Numbered from the stretch's first letter, positions 28,047-37,825 are shown. The stretch: 64,000 nucleotides of DNA from Marinomonas fungiae (GCF_001418205.1 NZ_LIQF01000007.1:32826-96825), one strand, 5' to 3'. Numbers and translations are program-made. Notes: generated from the letters alone by a model not told the origin.

Positions 28047-28084
28047 GAAGCCCGAGGCATCCGCTCACGCCTCGGGCTTTTTTT
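28047..28084. terminator. Bidirectional terminator between pntB and allophanate hydrolase gene
   Basis: An 11-bp perfect stem (AAGCCCGAGGC / GCCTCGGGCTT) with a 10-nt loop is followed by seven T on the plus strand and a T-rich tract on the minus strand. It serves the convergent pntAB and guanidine operons. Confidence 0.9.
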
Positions 28085-28099
28085 GCTTTATGGAGGGCG

Positions 28100-29923
28100 T
28101 TAGCTTTCTAAATACGCACGCCATCCACCGAATTCAGTAATGTCCTTAGCGTCCTCCAATGCGTACCCCTCACAGATAAAACCACTGACAAAACTGCCAT
28201 CTTCTAGTTGCAATTTCCCGATACCTAATGGCGCAGGAATGCCCGCGACAAAGCTGCCAAATTCCGTACAGGGCACACTCCAAACTTCGACTTCGATAGC
28301 TGTACCATTTTGTTTGTCGTAGCTCATACCAGGACGCATAGGTGGGCCTCCGGCCAATGCATACAAGCGATACACGGGGGCACTGAAGGTTTTCTGTTTG
28401 AGCGTTGCTCCGCGCTCAACCAATTGCCAGTTAAGTGGCTGACCTTCTAGGTGCGCACCGCAAACGGCGACATCAATCGTCGTTGCGTTACCCACCGGAG
28501 AGGATGTATTTGGCGTCGCGTTTTCTGCCAGCGCGCCTTTAGGTAGCGGAAGAGCTTGCTGAATACGGTTGGCGATAGACAATAGCATTCTGTCACTGAA
28601 GGACGGACCGACTAACGTAATACCAAACGGCATGCCTTGTTGGGTGAACTGGGTAGGTACCGCAATCGAAGCAAGGTCAATTAAGTTCATAAAGTTGGTG
28701 TAATAACCAAGCTCACTGTTGCGCTTGATCGGCTCAGCCAACATTTCCTCAATGGTAAAGTGGCGGCCAGCGGTTGGCGTTAACAGGCAGTCCACTTCAG
28801 CTAATTGCGCTAGGCACACTTGCTGCAAATCTTTGATTCGATACTGAGCCTTGAAGTAATCGGTAGCGGGCGGTTTGCCCCCTGGTGCGATAATCTCTCG
28901 CACGACTGGAAACACGGCTTCTGGGTTCGTATCTATCAAAGGTTGCGCGGCAATATAGCGCTCTGATACCCATGGGCCTTCATAGAGTAGCTTGGCAATT
29001 TCGTCGAACGGAGCGTAGTCAATGTCTTTGAATTCAAATCCCGCATCCGCCAGCTTTTGAAGGGTCTCTTGGTAGGCTTGGGCATACTGTTCATCGCCAA
29101 AAAACTTCAACTGAGACGGAGGAATAACGCCAACCGTTAGCTGACCTTGTCTTAGACCATATTGGCGCGCTTGATTGCTGAATGGGTTGTGTCGGCTGTA
29201 GCCATCGCGAGGATCAAATCCTTCCGCCACCGCCAGCGCGATATTGGCGTCATCAGTGTTGTAAGTAAACAGCGTGATGCAATCTAAGCTACGACACGCT
29301 GGCACCAAACCGGTCGTGGACAAGAGACCAATGCTGGGTTTCACACCAATCAGATTATTAAAGCACGCTGGAACACGCCCAGACCCAGCGGTATCGGTGC
29401 CTAAACTAAAGCTGGCCAATCCGAGCGCTACAGCAACTGCAGACCCTGCGCTGGACCCTCCGCTCAGATAATCGAAATCAAAGGCGTTGTGGCATGCGCC
29501 ATAAGGCGAGCGTGTGCCATTCAAGCCGGTCGCAAACTGATCTAAATTGGTCTTACCCACCGGGATCGCACCAGCGTCGATGAGCTGTTGAACCACTTGG
29601 GCCGACTCACTGGGCGTGTAAGCAAACTCAGGGCAGGCGGCCGTTGTCGGAATTCCAGCTAGGTCGATGTTGTCTTTAATGGCAAATGGAATGCCCCATA
29701 AGGGATGGCTGGCAGGGTCTTTATCTTGTAAAGCCTCCAGCCATACCGCTTGTTCCTTTTCGCTAAGTAGGTGAATCCAGATATTATGCGATTCATAAGC
29801 CTTAGCGCGTTCGCGAATATCAGACATCAGCTCTGCGGGTGTAAAACGTTGTGATTGATAGGCGGCTCGCAGCGCTTCAAACCCCATATCTAAGGTGCCT
29901 TTTAGTGGTGCAATAATACTCAT
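28100..29923 (-). CDS. atzF: Allophanate hydrolase
   Basis: A 607-residue amidase-signature enzyme that converts allophanate to two CO2 and two ammonia. The Ser-cisSer-Lys triad is visible: Lys83 in AIKDN, a serine in SGGSSAGS near 157-158, and Ser181 in GTDTAGS. The C-terminal domain (about 475-607, with AVCGAHLEGQPLN) is the part known to complete decarboxylation in AtzF and Dur1,2. It is the last gene of the operon; its ATG overlaps the carboxylase stop by 4 bp. In the guanidine pathway allophanate comes from carboxyguanidine through CgdAB. Confidence 0.93.
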   Translation of the reverse strand: MSIIAPLKGTLDMGFEALRAAYQSQRFTPAELMSDIRERAKAYESHNIWIHLLSEKEQAVWLEALQDKDPASHPLWGIPFAIKDNIDLAGIPTTAACPEFAYTPSESAQVVQQLIDAGAIPVGKTNLDQFATGLNGTRSPYGACHNAFDFDYLSGGSSAGSAVAVALGLASFSLGTDTAGSGRVPACFNNLIGVKPSIGLLSTTGLVPACRSLDCITLFTYNTDDANIALAVAEGFDPRDGYSRHNPFSNQARQYGLRQGQLTVGVIPPSQLKFFGDEQYAQAYQETLQKLADAGFEFKDIDYAPFDEIAKLLYEGPWVSERYIAAQPLIDTNPEAVFPVVREIIAPGGKPPATDYFKAQYRIKDLQQVCLAQLAEVDCLLTPTAGRHFTIEEMLAEPIKRNSELGYYTNFMNLIDLASIAVPTQFTQQGMPFGITLVGPSFSDRMLLSIANRIQQALPLPKGALAENATPNTSSPVGNATTIDVAVCGAHLEGQPLNWQLVERGATLKQKTFSAPVYRLYALAGGPPMRPGMSYDKQNGTAIEVEVWSVPCTEFGSFVAGIPAPLGIGKLQLEDGSFVSGFICEGYALEDAKDITEFGGWRAYLES

Positions 29924-32900
29924 GCTGACTCTCCTGTTACGGGTTCCTCGAGGACGACGACGGCCTGTCCGGCACTGACTCGACTGCCATTTTTTAACAA
30001 CACATCTGAAACCACGCCATCGCTTGGCGCATGCAGTGGGATTTCCATTTTCATCGATTCTAAAATCACCAAGAGTTGGCCGGCTTTCACGTGCTCACCG
30101 GATGACACTTGGGTCTGCCAAACGCTGCCAGATACGGGGCTATCGACCACGACAGCGTCTTCGCTCCATGTCACATCGGTCTCGGTGTACTCGGCTTCAT
30201 CTTGGTCGAAATGGAACTGGCCGTTGGCATGCCAGCGGGCAAGCTCATCCGCAAACGCTTGGTTACGAGCGGTTTTAAATTGATCAATATCGCTTTGATG
30301 ACGGTCAACAAATGCTGCGTATTCCGCTAACGAGAAGCTACTTTCCTCGATGCGTATTGGGTAGTTGTCATGCGGGAAGTCCTTGCGAATCTGCTGCAGC
30401 TCATCATGGCTGACTTCGTAAAAACGAATCTGATCAAAGAAACGTAACAACCAAGGTTTGCTGAACGCGGATGTTTGGCGATAGCGGTTCCACATTTGCA
30501 ACGTCCGCCCTACAAATTGATACCCCCCTGGGCCTTCCATGCCGTAGACACATAAATATGAGCCGCCGATACCGACGGAGTTTTCCGCGGTCCATGTTCG
30601 CGCAGGGTTATATTTGGTCGTCACTAAACGATGGCGAGGGTCGATGGGCGTCGCAACGGGGGCACCCAAGTAGACATCCCCCAGTCCCATGACTAAGTAG
30701 CTGGCGTTGAAGACGATGTCTTTCACTTGGTCGATGCTGTCCAAACCATTAATTCGACGAATAAACTCAAGGTTACTCGGGCACCAAGGCGCGTTGGATC
30801 GTACCGATTGGGCGTACTTATCAATCGCTTCTTGGCAGGCGCTATCATCCCAAGAAAGCGGCAGGTAGACAGTACGCGACGGTACGCTCAGCTCGGCCAA
30901 TGTCTCGCCTAACGCGCGCTCGGCCTGTTCGAGCAGCTCAAGCAATGCTGTGTGTCGGGTCTGCTGGCTATCGTAGTGGATTTGCAGAGATCGAATCCCA
31001 GGCGTGAGTTCTTTCATACCCGCAAACGGATGCTGTTCCAGCCACTGCATCAAAGCATGAGCACGGAAACGCAGACGGATGTCGAGCACTTGCTCGCCGT
31101 ATTCCACGAGCAGGAAGTGATCGCCCGCGGCGCGATACACGATGTCGTCACCGAATTGCTCTGCGGACAGCGTTTTCAAAATAGGAGACGTAATACCGCA
31201 GCTTTCTACGGTTAACTTTGGAGAAGAGAGCGTTGCGATCGACGCGCTTTGCTCGGCTTCTAAGGCCACGGCATCGTCCAGTGTCACCGGCACGAAACGT
31301 ACGGTGTCTCCGGCGCGCAGTTGGCCTAGCTTCCACAGGTCTGCGGTGATCACCGTTGCAGGGCAGACGAAGCCCCCCAATGATGGGCCATCAGGGCCGA
31401 GAATCACCGGCATGTCGCCAGTGAAATCGACGCTGCCAAAGGCGTAGGCGTTATCATGAATATTCGAAGGGTGTAACCCTGCTTCGCCACCGTTTTGGCG
31501 CGCCCACTTAGGTTTCGGACCAATCAAACGTACGCCTGTGCGGCTGGAGTTGTAGTGGATTTCCCAATCGGTAGTGAAGAACATGTCGATGTCTTCATCG
31601 GTAAAAAAGTCTGGGCAGCCATGCGGCCCGTAGATCACGCGTAGCGTATGGTGATGCCCGAGTTCTGGAATCAAGGCGCTGGGTAACTGCGTGCCAGCCG
31701 CAGGTGCCTTGGTATCTAGAGTGGTCAGGACATCGCCCGTTTGCAGCGCGCGTCCATTGTGCCCGCCGAACTGCCCCAATGTGAAGGTCGATTTTGATCC
31801 GAGGTAGTCAGGGCAGTTAAAGCCTCCGGCCACGGCGAGATAAGCGCGTGCACCGCTTTCTTTTATGCGGCCCAGCGTCAAGGTCTGACCGGGCTTTACC
31901 ATGACCACCTCGTGGCGAGGCAACGCGACGTCATCGAGCTTCGCATCAATGCTAGCGCCCGCGAGTGTGATCGCTGTTTCGAAGCTGAATTTTAGGGTTG
32001 GGCCTTGCAAGGTAATTTCCATGGTAGCGGCATCGTCGCTGTTTTCCAGTAGGCGATTCGCCAAGCGACTATGATAGCTATCAAACGGCCCAGACGGCGG
32101 TACGCCCACGTTCCAATGATGTTGACGACCTGGGAAATCTTGTAATGTGGTTTGTGTCCCGCCGCTTAATACGTCAATGCGTTTTGGCGAGTAGACAAAG
32201 CTGTTGAGATAGCGTGTGCTGACTTCACCATCAATCAACGTTTTATCTACGAGCAGTTGTTTTAGGTAATCAAGGTTGGTTTGGGTACCGTATAACGTGC
32301 AGTGTTCCAGTGTGGATTGAAGGAGCGCAAGCGCTGCGGTGCGATCTGTATCATGCACAATGACTTTAGCGATCATTGGGTCGAAATACGGGGAGATCTC
32401 AATGCCGCTTTCGACCCAATGGTCGATACGGATGCGTTGCTCTGATGCGGGGGCATCCGACTCGGTATAGCTTGCTGGCAAGTTTACATAGCTCAATAAA
32501 CCTGGGCTCGGCTGAAAATCTTTGTAAGGGTCCTCGGCGTACAGCCGCACTTGGATTGAGTGGCCTTTAGGTGTCAACGTCTCGCGCTTTTCATTAAGGT
32601 TCAGCGCTTCGCCCGCCGCTAAACGTATCATCCATTCAACCAGATCAACGCCGTATACTTCTTCGGTGACACCATGCTCTACTTGTAAGCGAGTATTCAC
32701 TTCCAAAAAGTAAAACAGATCCGTATCCATGTCGTAGATAAATTCGACGGTGCCAGCGTTGCGATAACTGACCGATGCCAATAAAGATTCGGCGGTCTGG
32801 TGAAGTTGTTTACGTACGGCGTCGGTAAGATTTGGTGCCGGACATTCTTCAACCACTTTTTGATTACGACGTTGGCTGGAACAATCACGCTCGCCCAGTG

Positions 32901-33564
32901 CGAGAGCGGAGCCTTGTCCATCCGCAAAGACTTGGACTTCGATGTGTCGCGCACGAGCGATAAATTTTTCTAAAAATACGCCATCGTCGGCAAAGTTGCT
33001 GGCGCCGAGGCGTTTGACCGAGGCAAAGTTTTCTTGCAGCGCTTTATCATCGTGACACAGATGCATCCCGATACCCCCCCCACCAGCGGTGCTTTTCAGC
33101 ATCACGGGGTAGCCAATTTTTTGCGCGATGTCGAGCGCACTGTCGAGGTCAGTGAGCAGCTCAGAGCCGGGTAACAATGGCACTTCGGCTTGTTCGGCGA
33201 GCGCTCTTGCGCGGTGTTTTAAACCAAACGCCAACATGTGTTCATCCGTCGGGCCGATGAAGGCGATGCCTTCGGCTTCGCAGCGACGTACGAAATTCGC
33301 GTTTTCACTTAAAAAACCATAGCCAGGGTGGATGGCTTGAGCGCCTGACGCTTTGGCGATGCGCAGTAATGTGTCGACATTCAGATAGGTGTCACTCGCC
33401 GCACCTTCGCCTAGTGGGTAGGCTTCATCGGCTAATTTTACGTGACGGCTTTTGGCGTCGGATTCGGCGTAGACTGCGACCGCTTTGATGTTCATGCGTT
33501 GGAGCGTACGAATGATTCGGGCAGCGATTGCTCCACGGTTAGCGATTAAGACAGTGTGAAACAT
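29920..33564 (-). CDS. Biotin-dependent guanidine carboxylase (urea carboxylase family)
   Basis: A 1214-residue single-chain enzyme. In order: biotin carboxylase (1-450, starting VLIANRGAIAARI, ATP-grasp GGGGIGMHLC), carboxyltransferase with KipA- and KipI-like halves (about 470-1000), and a biotin carrier domain with ESMKMEI, placing biotin on about Lys1172. It would normally be called urea carboxylase. Three things favour guanidine: the two DUF1989 genes next to it, the guanidine-I riboswitch at the operon head, and a guanidine-II riboswitch directly before this start codon. The published substrate-distinguishing active-site residue could not be placed without an alignment. Confidence 0.88.
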   Translation of the reverse strand: MFHTVLIANRGAIAARIIRTLQRMNIKAVAVYAESDAKSRHVKLADEAYPLGEGAASDTYLNVDTLLRIAKASGAQAIHPGYGFLSENANFVRRCEAEGIAFIGPTDEHMLAFGLKHRARALAEQAEVPLLPGSELLTDLDSALDIAQKIGYPVMLKSTAGGGGIGMHLCHDDKALQENFASVKRLGASNFADDGVFLEKFIARARHIEVQVFADGQGSALALGERDCSSQRRNQKVVEECPAPNLTDAVRKQLHQTAESLLASVSYRNAGTVEFIYDMDTDLFYFLEVNTRLQVEHGVTEEVYGVDLVEWMIRLAAGEALNLNEKRETLTPKGHSIQVRLYAEDPYKDFQPSPGLLSYVNLPASYTESDAPASEQRIRIDHWVESGIEISPYFDPMIAKVIVHDTDRTAALALLQSTLEHCTLYGTQTNLDYLKQLLVDKTLIDGEVSTRYLNSFVYSPKRIDVLSGGTQTTLQDFPGRQHHWNVGVPPSGPFDSYHSRLANRLLENSDDAATMEITLQGPTLKFSFETAITLAGASIDAKLDDVALPRHEVVMVKPGQTLTLGRIKESGARAYLAVAGGFNCPDYLGSKSTFTLGQFGGHNGRALQTGDVLTTLDTKAPAAGTQLPSALIPELGHHHTLRVIYGPHGCPDFFTDEDIDMFFTTDWEIHYNSSRTGVRLIGPKPKWARQNGGEAGLHPSNIHDNAYAFGSVDFTGDMPVILGPDGPSLGGFVCPATVITADLWKLGQLRAGDTVRFVPVTLDDAVALEAEQSASIATLSSPKLTVESCGITSPILKTLSAEQFGDDIVYRAAGDHFLLVEYGEQVLDIRLRFRAHALMQWLEQHPFAGMKELTPGIRSLQIHYDSQQTRHTALLELLEQAERALGETLAELSVPSRTVYLPLSWDDSACQEAIDKYAQSVRSNAPWCPSNLEFIRRINGLDSIDQVKDIVFNASYLVMGLGDVYLGAPVATPIDPRHRLVTTKYNPARTWTAENSVGIGGSYLCVYGMEGPGGYQFVGRTLQMWNRYRQTSAFSKPWLLRFFDQIRFYEVSHDELQQIRKDFPHDNYPIRIEESSFSLAEYAAFVDRHQSDIDQFKTARNQAFADELARWHANGQFHFDQDEAEYTETDVTWSEDAVVVDSPVSGSVWQTQVSSGEHVKAGQLLVILESMKMEIPLHAPSDGVVSDVLLKNGSRVSAGQAVVVLEEPVTGESA

Positions 33565-33576
33565 GATTCAACCTTC

Positions 33577-33621
33577 ACCGGGTCGTCCCGGTCTCATAAA
33601 TACGACAGTGGTCGTCCACTG
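33577..33621 (-). promoter_or_regulatory. Guanidine-II (mini-ykkC) riboswitch
   Basis: On the minus strand the 85-nt gap between cgdB and the carboxylase gene holds two perfect 6-bp hairpins in tandem. CAGTGG-ACGA-CCACTG (33621-33606) is followed, after a 13-nt linker, by ACCGGG-ACGA-CCCGGT (33592-33577). Both share the core GGACGACC. Two small hairpins with ACGR loops are the defining feature of the guanidine-II class. The GAAGG ribosome site follows the second hairpin directly and the ATG is at 33564, so control of translation is likely. Presence of both hairpins is seen; ligand binding is inferred. Confidence 0.88.
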
Positions 33622-33649
33622 AATTGACTAGAAAAGTCGAGGGTGAGTG

Positions 33650-34291
33650 TTACGCTTCCCAGACCAAAACATCGATGGGTGTTGGGTTGTAGCCATTACA
33701 AGGGTTATTCAATTGCGGGCAATTGGAAATCAGCACAATCAGATCCATTTCCGCTTTCATTTCTACGTATTTGCCAGGCGCTGAGATGCCGTCTTCAAAC
33801 GTGAGTCCGCCTGCTTCCGTGACAGGTACGTTCATAAAGAAGTTGATGTTGTGGCTGATATCGCGCTTGTCCAAGCCAAACTCTGGGTTCTCTGCGATGG
33901 CGAGCATCCAGCTATCACGGCAAGCGTGCATACAACGCTTTTCAAGGTCGTAACGGACGGTATTACTCTCGGTGGCGCAGGCACCGCCAAGGGTGTCATG
34001 TCGGCCGCAGGTATCGGCGACAATTTCCAACAGGATGTTGTTTTCGTTAGAGCGCAGTTGTGAGCCGGCGGTTAAATAGACATTGCCTTGCTCGCGGATA
34101 GTGTCAGTGGCACTGTAGCGTTCGGCTGGGTTGTGGGCGTTATAAAACAGCGTATCCGCCGCTTGGTTGCCTTCTAAGTCAACAAAGCGAAAGGTCGCCC
34201 CAGCTGGAATGTAGCGAATAAAGTAATCGCCAGCGTCGACGGTGTATTTTTGGTTCGCCTGGTTTGCGTGTAATAAGCTTTCTTTAATCAT
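33650..34291 (-). CDS. cgdB: DUF1989 protein, carboxyguanidine deiminase subunit (UAAP2)
   Basis: A 213-residue protein long annotated as urea amidolyase-associated protein 2. The family core includes [20 protein letters not shown] near residue 35, the metal-site-like [11 protein letters not shown] near 115 and a further CMHACRD. With its partner it forms CgdAB, which deiminates carboxyguanidine to allophanate. GGAGG precedes the ATG, 3 bp after cgdA. Assigning this copy as B follows from its position, length and cysteine pattern. Confidence 0.87.
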   Translation of the reverse strand: MIKESLLHANQANQKYTVDAGDYFIRYIPAGATFRFVDLEGNQAADTLFYNAHNPAERYSATDTIREQGNVYLTAGSQLRSNENNILLEIVADTCGRHDTLGGACATESNTVRYDLEKRCMHACRDSWMLAIAENPEFGLDKRDISHNINFFMNVPVTEAGGLTFEDGISAPGKYVEMKAEMDLIVLISNCPQLNNPCNGYNPTPIDVLVWEA

Positions 34292-34294
34292 GAG

Positions 34295-35011
34295 TTAGGC
34301 CTCCAGTCCGAAATGGTACAAGTCATTGTTAGCAAAGCCGCGTTGGTTCTCTGGGCGAGAGTTTTTACAGAAGTCGTCTTCAGCCACTGGCGCGGCTTTT
34401 TCCAGTAATAGTTTCACGGGTTTGCGTGGGTAGTGTTCGGCTTGGCTGAGTGGGTGAGGGCAGGTGTGTAAGATCACCAACGTGTCCATCTCAAAGCGCA
34501 GCGTGATGTGACTGCCAGCGGGGCTATTGTTCTGGGCAAGTGTCATATTGCCTTCCGCATCGGTCTGCACCTTGCTGAAAAGATTGAGGTTGGCGGTTAA
34601 ATCCGCTTGGGTGAGACCGTATTTAGCCATTTCTACCAGCATCGCATCATGGCCATTTTGGTGCCAATCATTACGGTCTGATTGGTAGTCTCGAGCCCCC
34701 CATTTGGCTTCGATATGGCTCGCATGGCTATTGCCGCTGACCGTTTCGTGCCAGCCCACCGAGTCTTTAATAATGGACGCAAAGACGCGACCCATGTCGG
34801 AGTAGAGGCAATGTCCTTCGGTTAATTTGAAGGTATGCTGAGCTTTTAAAGTATCGGGAGCGTTGTAACGCTCTAATAGGTTTTCTGGGTTGTAAAACAC
34901 CATGCCGACGTTGGCGTCGCCTTCGAGGTCGGTCAAGGTGATTTGTGTTCCGCGACGCACGCGCAAAGACCAATGGCTTGCGGGTGGGATAAGGGTTTCA
35001 TAATGTGTCAT
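34295..35011 (-). CDS. cgdA: DUF1989 protein, carboxyguanidine deiminase subunit (UAAP1)
   Basis: A 238-residue paralogue of the next gene, annotated in many genomes as urea amidolyase-associated protein 1. It shares the TLTDLEGDANVGMVFYNPEN block near residue 27. In place of the CGRHD site it has GWHETVSGNSHASH. It overlaps the ABC ATPase gene by 4 bp. Partnering with CgdB to convert carboxyguanidine to allophanate is established for the family and inferred here. Confidence 0.87.
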   Translation of the reverse strand: MTHYETLIPPASHWSLRVRRGTQITLTDLEGDANVGMVFYNPENLLERYNAPDTLKAQHTFKLTEGHCLYSDMGRVFASIIKDSVGWHETVSGNSHASHIEAKWGARDYQSDRNDWHQNGHDAMLVEMAKYGLTQADLTANLNLFSKVQTDAEGNMTLAQNNSPAGSHITLRFEMDTLVILHTCPHPLSQAEHYPRKPVKLLLEKAAPVAEDDFCKNSRPENQRGFANNDLYHFGLEA

Positions 35012-35823
35012 GTTGGTCTCTCCGTGAGATCTGCTGTCATAGTGGTGCTTTTTGTTGGGCGAAGCTGATCGTCAATTTCTTGATAAAGACTGTCTTGTGT
35101 GGCATCCACAGGTAAGTCGTAAGTGATCGATGCTCCGTAGGCGTTGGGGGCATGTGGGTCATGACGTAGTTTGTCAAATACCCATAAACGGGTGCCGAGA
35201 TAGAAGCCTTCTTTAAGATCATGCGTCACCATAAAAATGGTGAGTTTATGAGTGCGCCACAAATCGAGAATGAGCCGATGCATGTCAGCTCGAATGCCAG
35301 GGTCCAGTGCGCCAAAGGGCTCATCTAGAAGTAAAATGCGAGGTTTACAGATGACCGCCTGAGCGATGGCTAAGCGCTGTTTCATACCTCCAGAAAGCTC
35401 ATGTGGGTAACGGTTTAGGGCATGACTCAAGCCAACTTGCGTCAGCATCTCAGCGGCTTCTTGGCGTGCTTGGCGCTTCTCGTTTCCAAATAAATAACCA
35501 GTCAAAGACGCTTTTTGAAAGCCTTTCGCTGCGACGACGTTTTCCAATACCGTCATATGAGGGAAGACCGAGTATTGTTGGAAGACAATGCCGCGATCAG
35601 GGCCTGGCTCGTTTGGCATGGGCTCGCCATTCAGCAACAACTCACCTGAGGAGGGCTGTTCAGTGCCGAGGATCATTTTTAGAAAAGTGCTCTTGCCGCA
35701 ACCGGAAGCGCCGACCAGTGTAATGAATTCGCCTTCTTCAACAGTCGTGGTGACGTTTTCCAAGATAATGTCTTGGCCGTATTGCTTACCGATATTACGC
35801 GCTTCAATAAAAGGCTGGCTCAT
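35008..35823 (-). CDS. ABC transporter ATP-binding protein (guanidine importer)
   Basis: A 271-residue NrtD/SsuB/TauB-type ATPase. Walker A is GASGCGKST near residue 40, the signature is LSGGMKQRLA, Walker B is ILLLDEPFGALD and the switch histidine is in MVTHD. It energises import with the permease and binding protein upstream. The ATG at 35823, overlapping the permease stop as ATGA, is preferred over an upstream in-frame codon at 35844 because of a GGAGG site 7 nt before it. Confidence 0.92.
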   Translation of the reverse strand: MSQPFIEARNIGKQYGQDIILENVTTTVEEGEFITLVGASGCGKSTFLKMILGTEQPSSGELLLNGEPMPNEPGPDRGIVFQQYSVFPHMTVLENVVAAKGFQKASLTGYLFGNEKRQARQEAAEMLTQVGLSHALNRYPHELSGGMKQRLAIAQAVICKPRILLLDEPFGALDPGIRADMHRLILDLWRTHKLTIFMVTHDLKEGFYLGTRLWVFDKLRHDPHAPNAYGASITYDLPVDATQDSLYQEIDDQLRPTKSTTMTADLTERPT

Positions 35824-36638
35824 GATTTGCCCTCCGCATTCCAAGGGTACAGTCGAGAATTGATGGCGCTTAAGAGGTAATCAATCAAGAAAGCCAAGAG
35901 CGTAATCCAAGCCACATACGGTAAGATCACATCCATTGACATGTAGCGTCGTACTAGGAATATGCGATAGCCCAAGCCGTCGGTTGAAGAGATGGCTTCT
36001 GCGGCGATTAAAAACAACCAGCCCGCGCCAAGTGACAAGCGTATGGCGTCGATCAACTTCGGCATAACCTGAGGAAGTAATACTCGAATTAAGATTTGAG
36101 GCGTACTCGCCCCTAAAGTTTGAGCTTTAACCAGTTGTTCGCTCGGGATCTCTTGTGTGCGGCGCTGAATATCTCGCGCAATAAACGGCGCTACACCTAT
36201 GGCAATGAGTGTGATTTTGGAGGCTTCTCCCAGACCAATCACGATAAACAGAATTGGCAGTATTGCGAGAGGCGGAATCAAGGAAATGACCGTTAGCAAC
36301 GGAGCAAAACTGGCAAATAGTATGGGTAATGCTCCAGTCAGGACGCCAATGCATAACCCAAAGATAGCGGCAATACCCACCCCAGCAAACAGGCGCATCA
36401 GGCTGCTCAGGGTGTCTTGCCAAAACACCAACTCCCCAGTACGACGGCTTGGCTCAAAGGCTAAGCGATACATCGCCTCGCCCATTTGCCCAAACGAGGG
36501 CAGTAGCTTATCGCTTGGGTTGATGGCCAACCGGGCATCGGAACCGATCATGTAGGCAATCAGCAAGATCGCAAAAGGCAGCAACCCGAGTAAGACTTGG
36601 TTGGCCGATGACGGCGTGTGGTTAATCAATTTTTTCAT
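35820..36638 (-). CDS. ABC transporter permease (guanidine importer)
   Basis: A 272-residue inner-membrane protein with about six helices and the binding-protein-dependent permease fold. The cytoplasmic EAA-like coupling loop is visible near AQTLGASTPQILIRVLLPQVMPKLID. It belongs to the NrtB/SsuC/TauC group. ATG at 36638 follows AGGA; a TTG at 36656 would add six residues. It presumably forms the homodimeric channel for the importer of this operon. Confidence 0.9.
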   Translation of the reverse strand: MKKLINHTPSSANQVLLGLLPFAILLIAYMIGSDARLAINPSDKLLPSFGQMGEAMYRLAFEPSRRTGELVFWQDTLSSLMRLFAGVGIAAIFGLCIGVLTGALPILFASFAPLLTVISLIPPLAILPILFIVIGLGEASKITLIAIGVAPFIARDIQRRTQEIPSEQLVKAQTLGASTPQILIRVLLPQVMPKLIDAIRLSLGAGWLFLIAAEAISSTDGLGYRIFLVRRYMSMDVILPYVAWITLLAFLIDYLLSAINSRLYPWNAEGKS

Positions 36639-36710
36639 ACAAACGTCTTCCTGCAAAAGTTCTTAAGAACGCGCTGGATCATGGTTGAGCTCAGCGCGCC
36701 TGAGAGGAGC

Positions 36711-37763
36711 TTACAGTTGTCCGTCAGCGGCCATTTGCATGTAAGTGTTATCGAAACGTAGTTTGATATTGTTGGGATCCCCATACACGCCAGCAGGCAT
36801 TTCAATGCCGACGATGTCGGCACTGGGGGCGCCTTCCCCTAACAGACCGTGCTCAAAAGAGAACTCGGCCACGTGGGTCATGGTTTCAACCAATTTAGGG
36901 CTGTTGACCAACTCAAGGGCTGCTTCGGGGGTGTAGTACATGTGGGTTTTGGCCAGTTGCGCGTCATAACCTTCTAGATCTGTTTCTGCCGCTTCCGCCA
37001 TCATGGTGCGCACTTCTTTGGCGTTCTCGTCGTTGCCAGACATGTTCGCCATGATTTCATACCAAGCCCCCGTTAAAGCTTTTCCAAGAGCTGGATTGGC
37101 CCTCAACGTGTCCGTATTCACGATAAGGCCATCAATAATTTCGCCAGGAATTTGTGACGAGTTGAAGACATCTTTGGTTTTGGGCATTGAAAGGATTTCA
37201 CTGACCAAAGGATTCCAAGTCACCGTGGCGTTGATATCCCCAGACCCAAACACTGACAGTAGGTCCGCGTCAGATGTGTTGACTACTTGAACGTCGCGCT
37301 CACTCATGCCGACTGATTCTAAGCCGCGCGCTAGTAGGTAATGAGAGACACTGTATTCCACCAAGTTAACGCGCTGGCCTTTGATGTCTTCGAGTGAGTC
37401 TTTGTCAAAGAGGATAATCGCGTCGTTGCCATTGGAGTAGTCCCCGGCGATCAGAACGGTACTGTCGACGCCGCCTACGGCCGGAATGGTTAGCGCATCC
37501 ATTTGTGCCATGGTACATGCGTCAAATTGACCTGCAGTGTATTGGTTCATTGATTCGACATAATCATTGATCTGGACAACGTCAATAGAAATATCGTACT
37601 TATCTGCCCACTTATTGATAATGCCTGATTGGCTAGCGTAGGCCCATGGCATCCAGCCTGCATAGATTGACCAGCAGACTTTGAAATTATCTTGCGCAAG
37701 AGTTGGGGTAGACGCGGCGAGAGCAAACAGTAGAGCGGAAACTTTTTTCGTGGGGAATTTCAT
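36711..37763 (-). CDS. ABC transporter substrate-binding protein (guanidine importer)
   Basis: A 350-residue periplasmic protein with a signal peptide cut after about PTLA-Q. The NrtA/SsuA/TauA-like type 2 fold shows CWSIYAGWMPWAYA near residue 30 and VVQINDYVESMNQYTAGQFDA near 62. The gene is first in the operon, 60 nt after the guanidine-I riboswitch. That context makes guanidine or a close relative the likely ligand, not nitrate or taurine. The AAGGTAA site lies 8 nt before the ATG. Confidence 0.9.
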   Translation of the reverse strand: MKFPTKKVSALLFALAASTPTLAQDNFKVCWSIYAGWMPWAYASQSGIINKWADKYDISIDVVQINDYVESMNQYTAGQFDACTMAQMDALTIPAVGGVDSTVLIAGDYSNGNDAIILFDKDSLEDIKGQRVNLVEYSVSHYLLARGLESVGMSERDVQVVNTSDADLLSVFGSGDINATVTWNPLVSEILSMPKTKDVFNSSQIPGEIIDGLIVNTDTLRANPALGKALTGAWYEIMANMSGNDENAKEVRTMMAEAAETDLEGYDAQLAKTHMYYTPEAALELVNSPKLVETMTHVAEFSFEHGLLGEGAPSADIVGIEMPAGVYGDPNNIKLRFDNTYMQMAADGQL

Positions 37764-37825
37764 AGGAAGTTACCTTTTCAGTTTGTTTAATTACACATGG
37801 AGTACCCTTGGCAATAATCGCCATG

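Noticed and set aside
28100-35011. Plain urea degradation operon
   Set aside because: Two guanidine riboswitch signatures plus both DUF1989 subunits fit guanidine better than urea.
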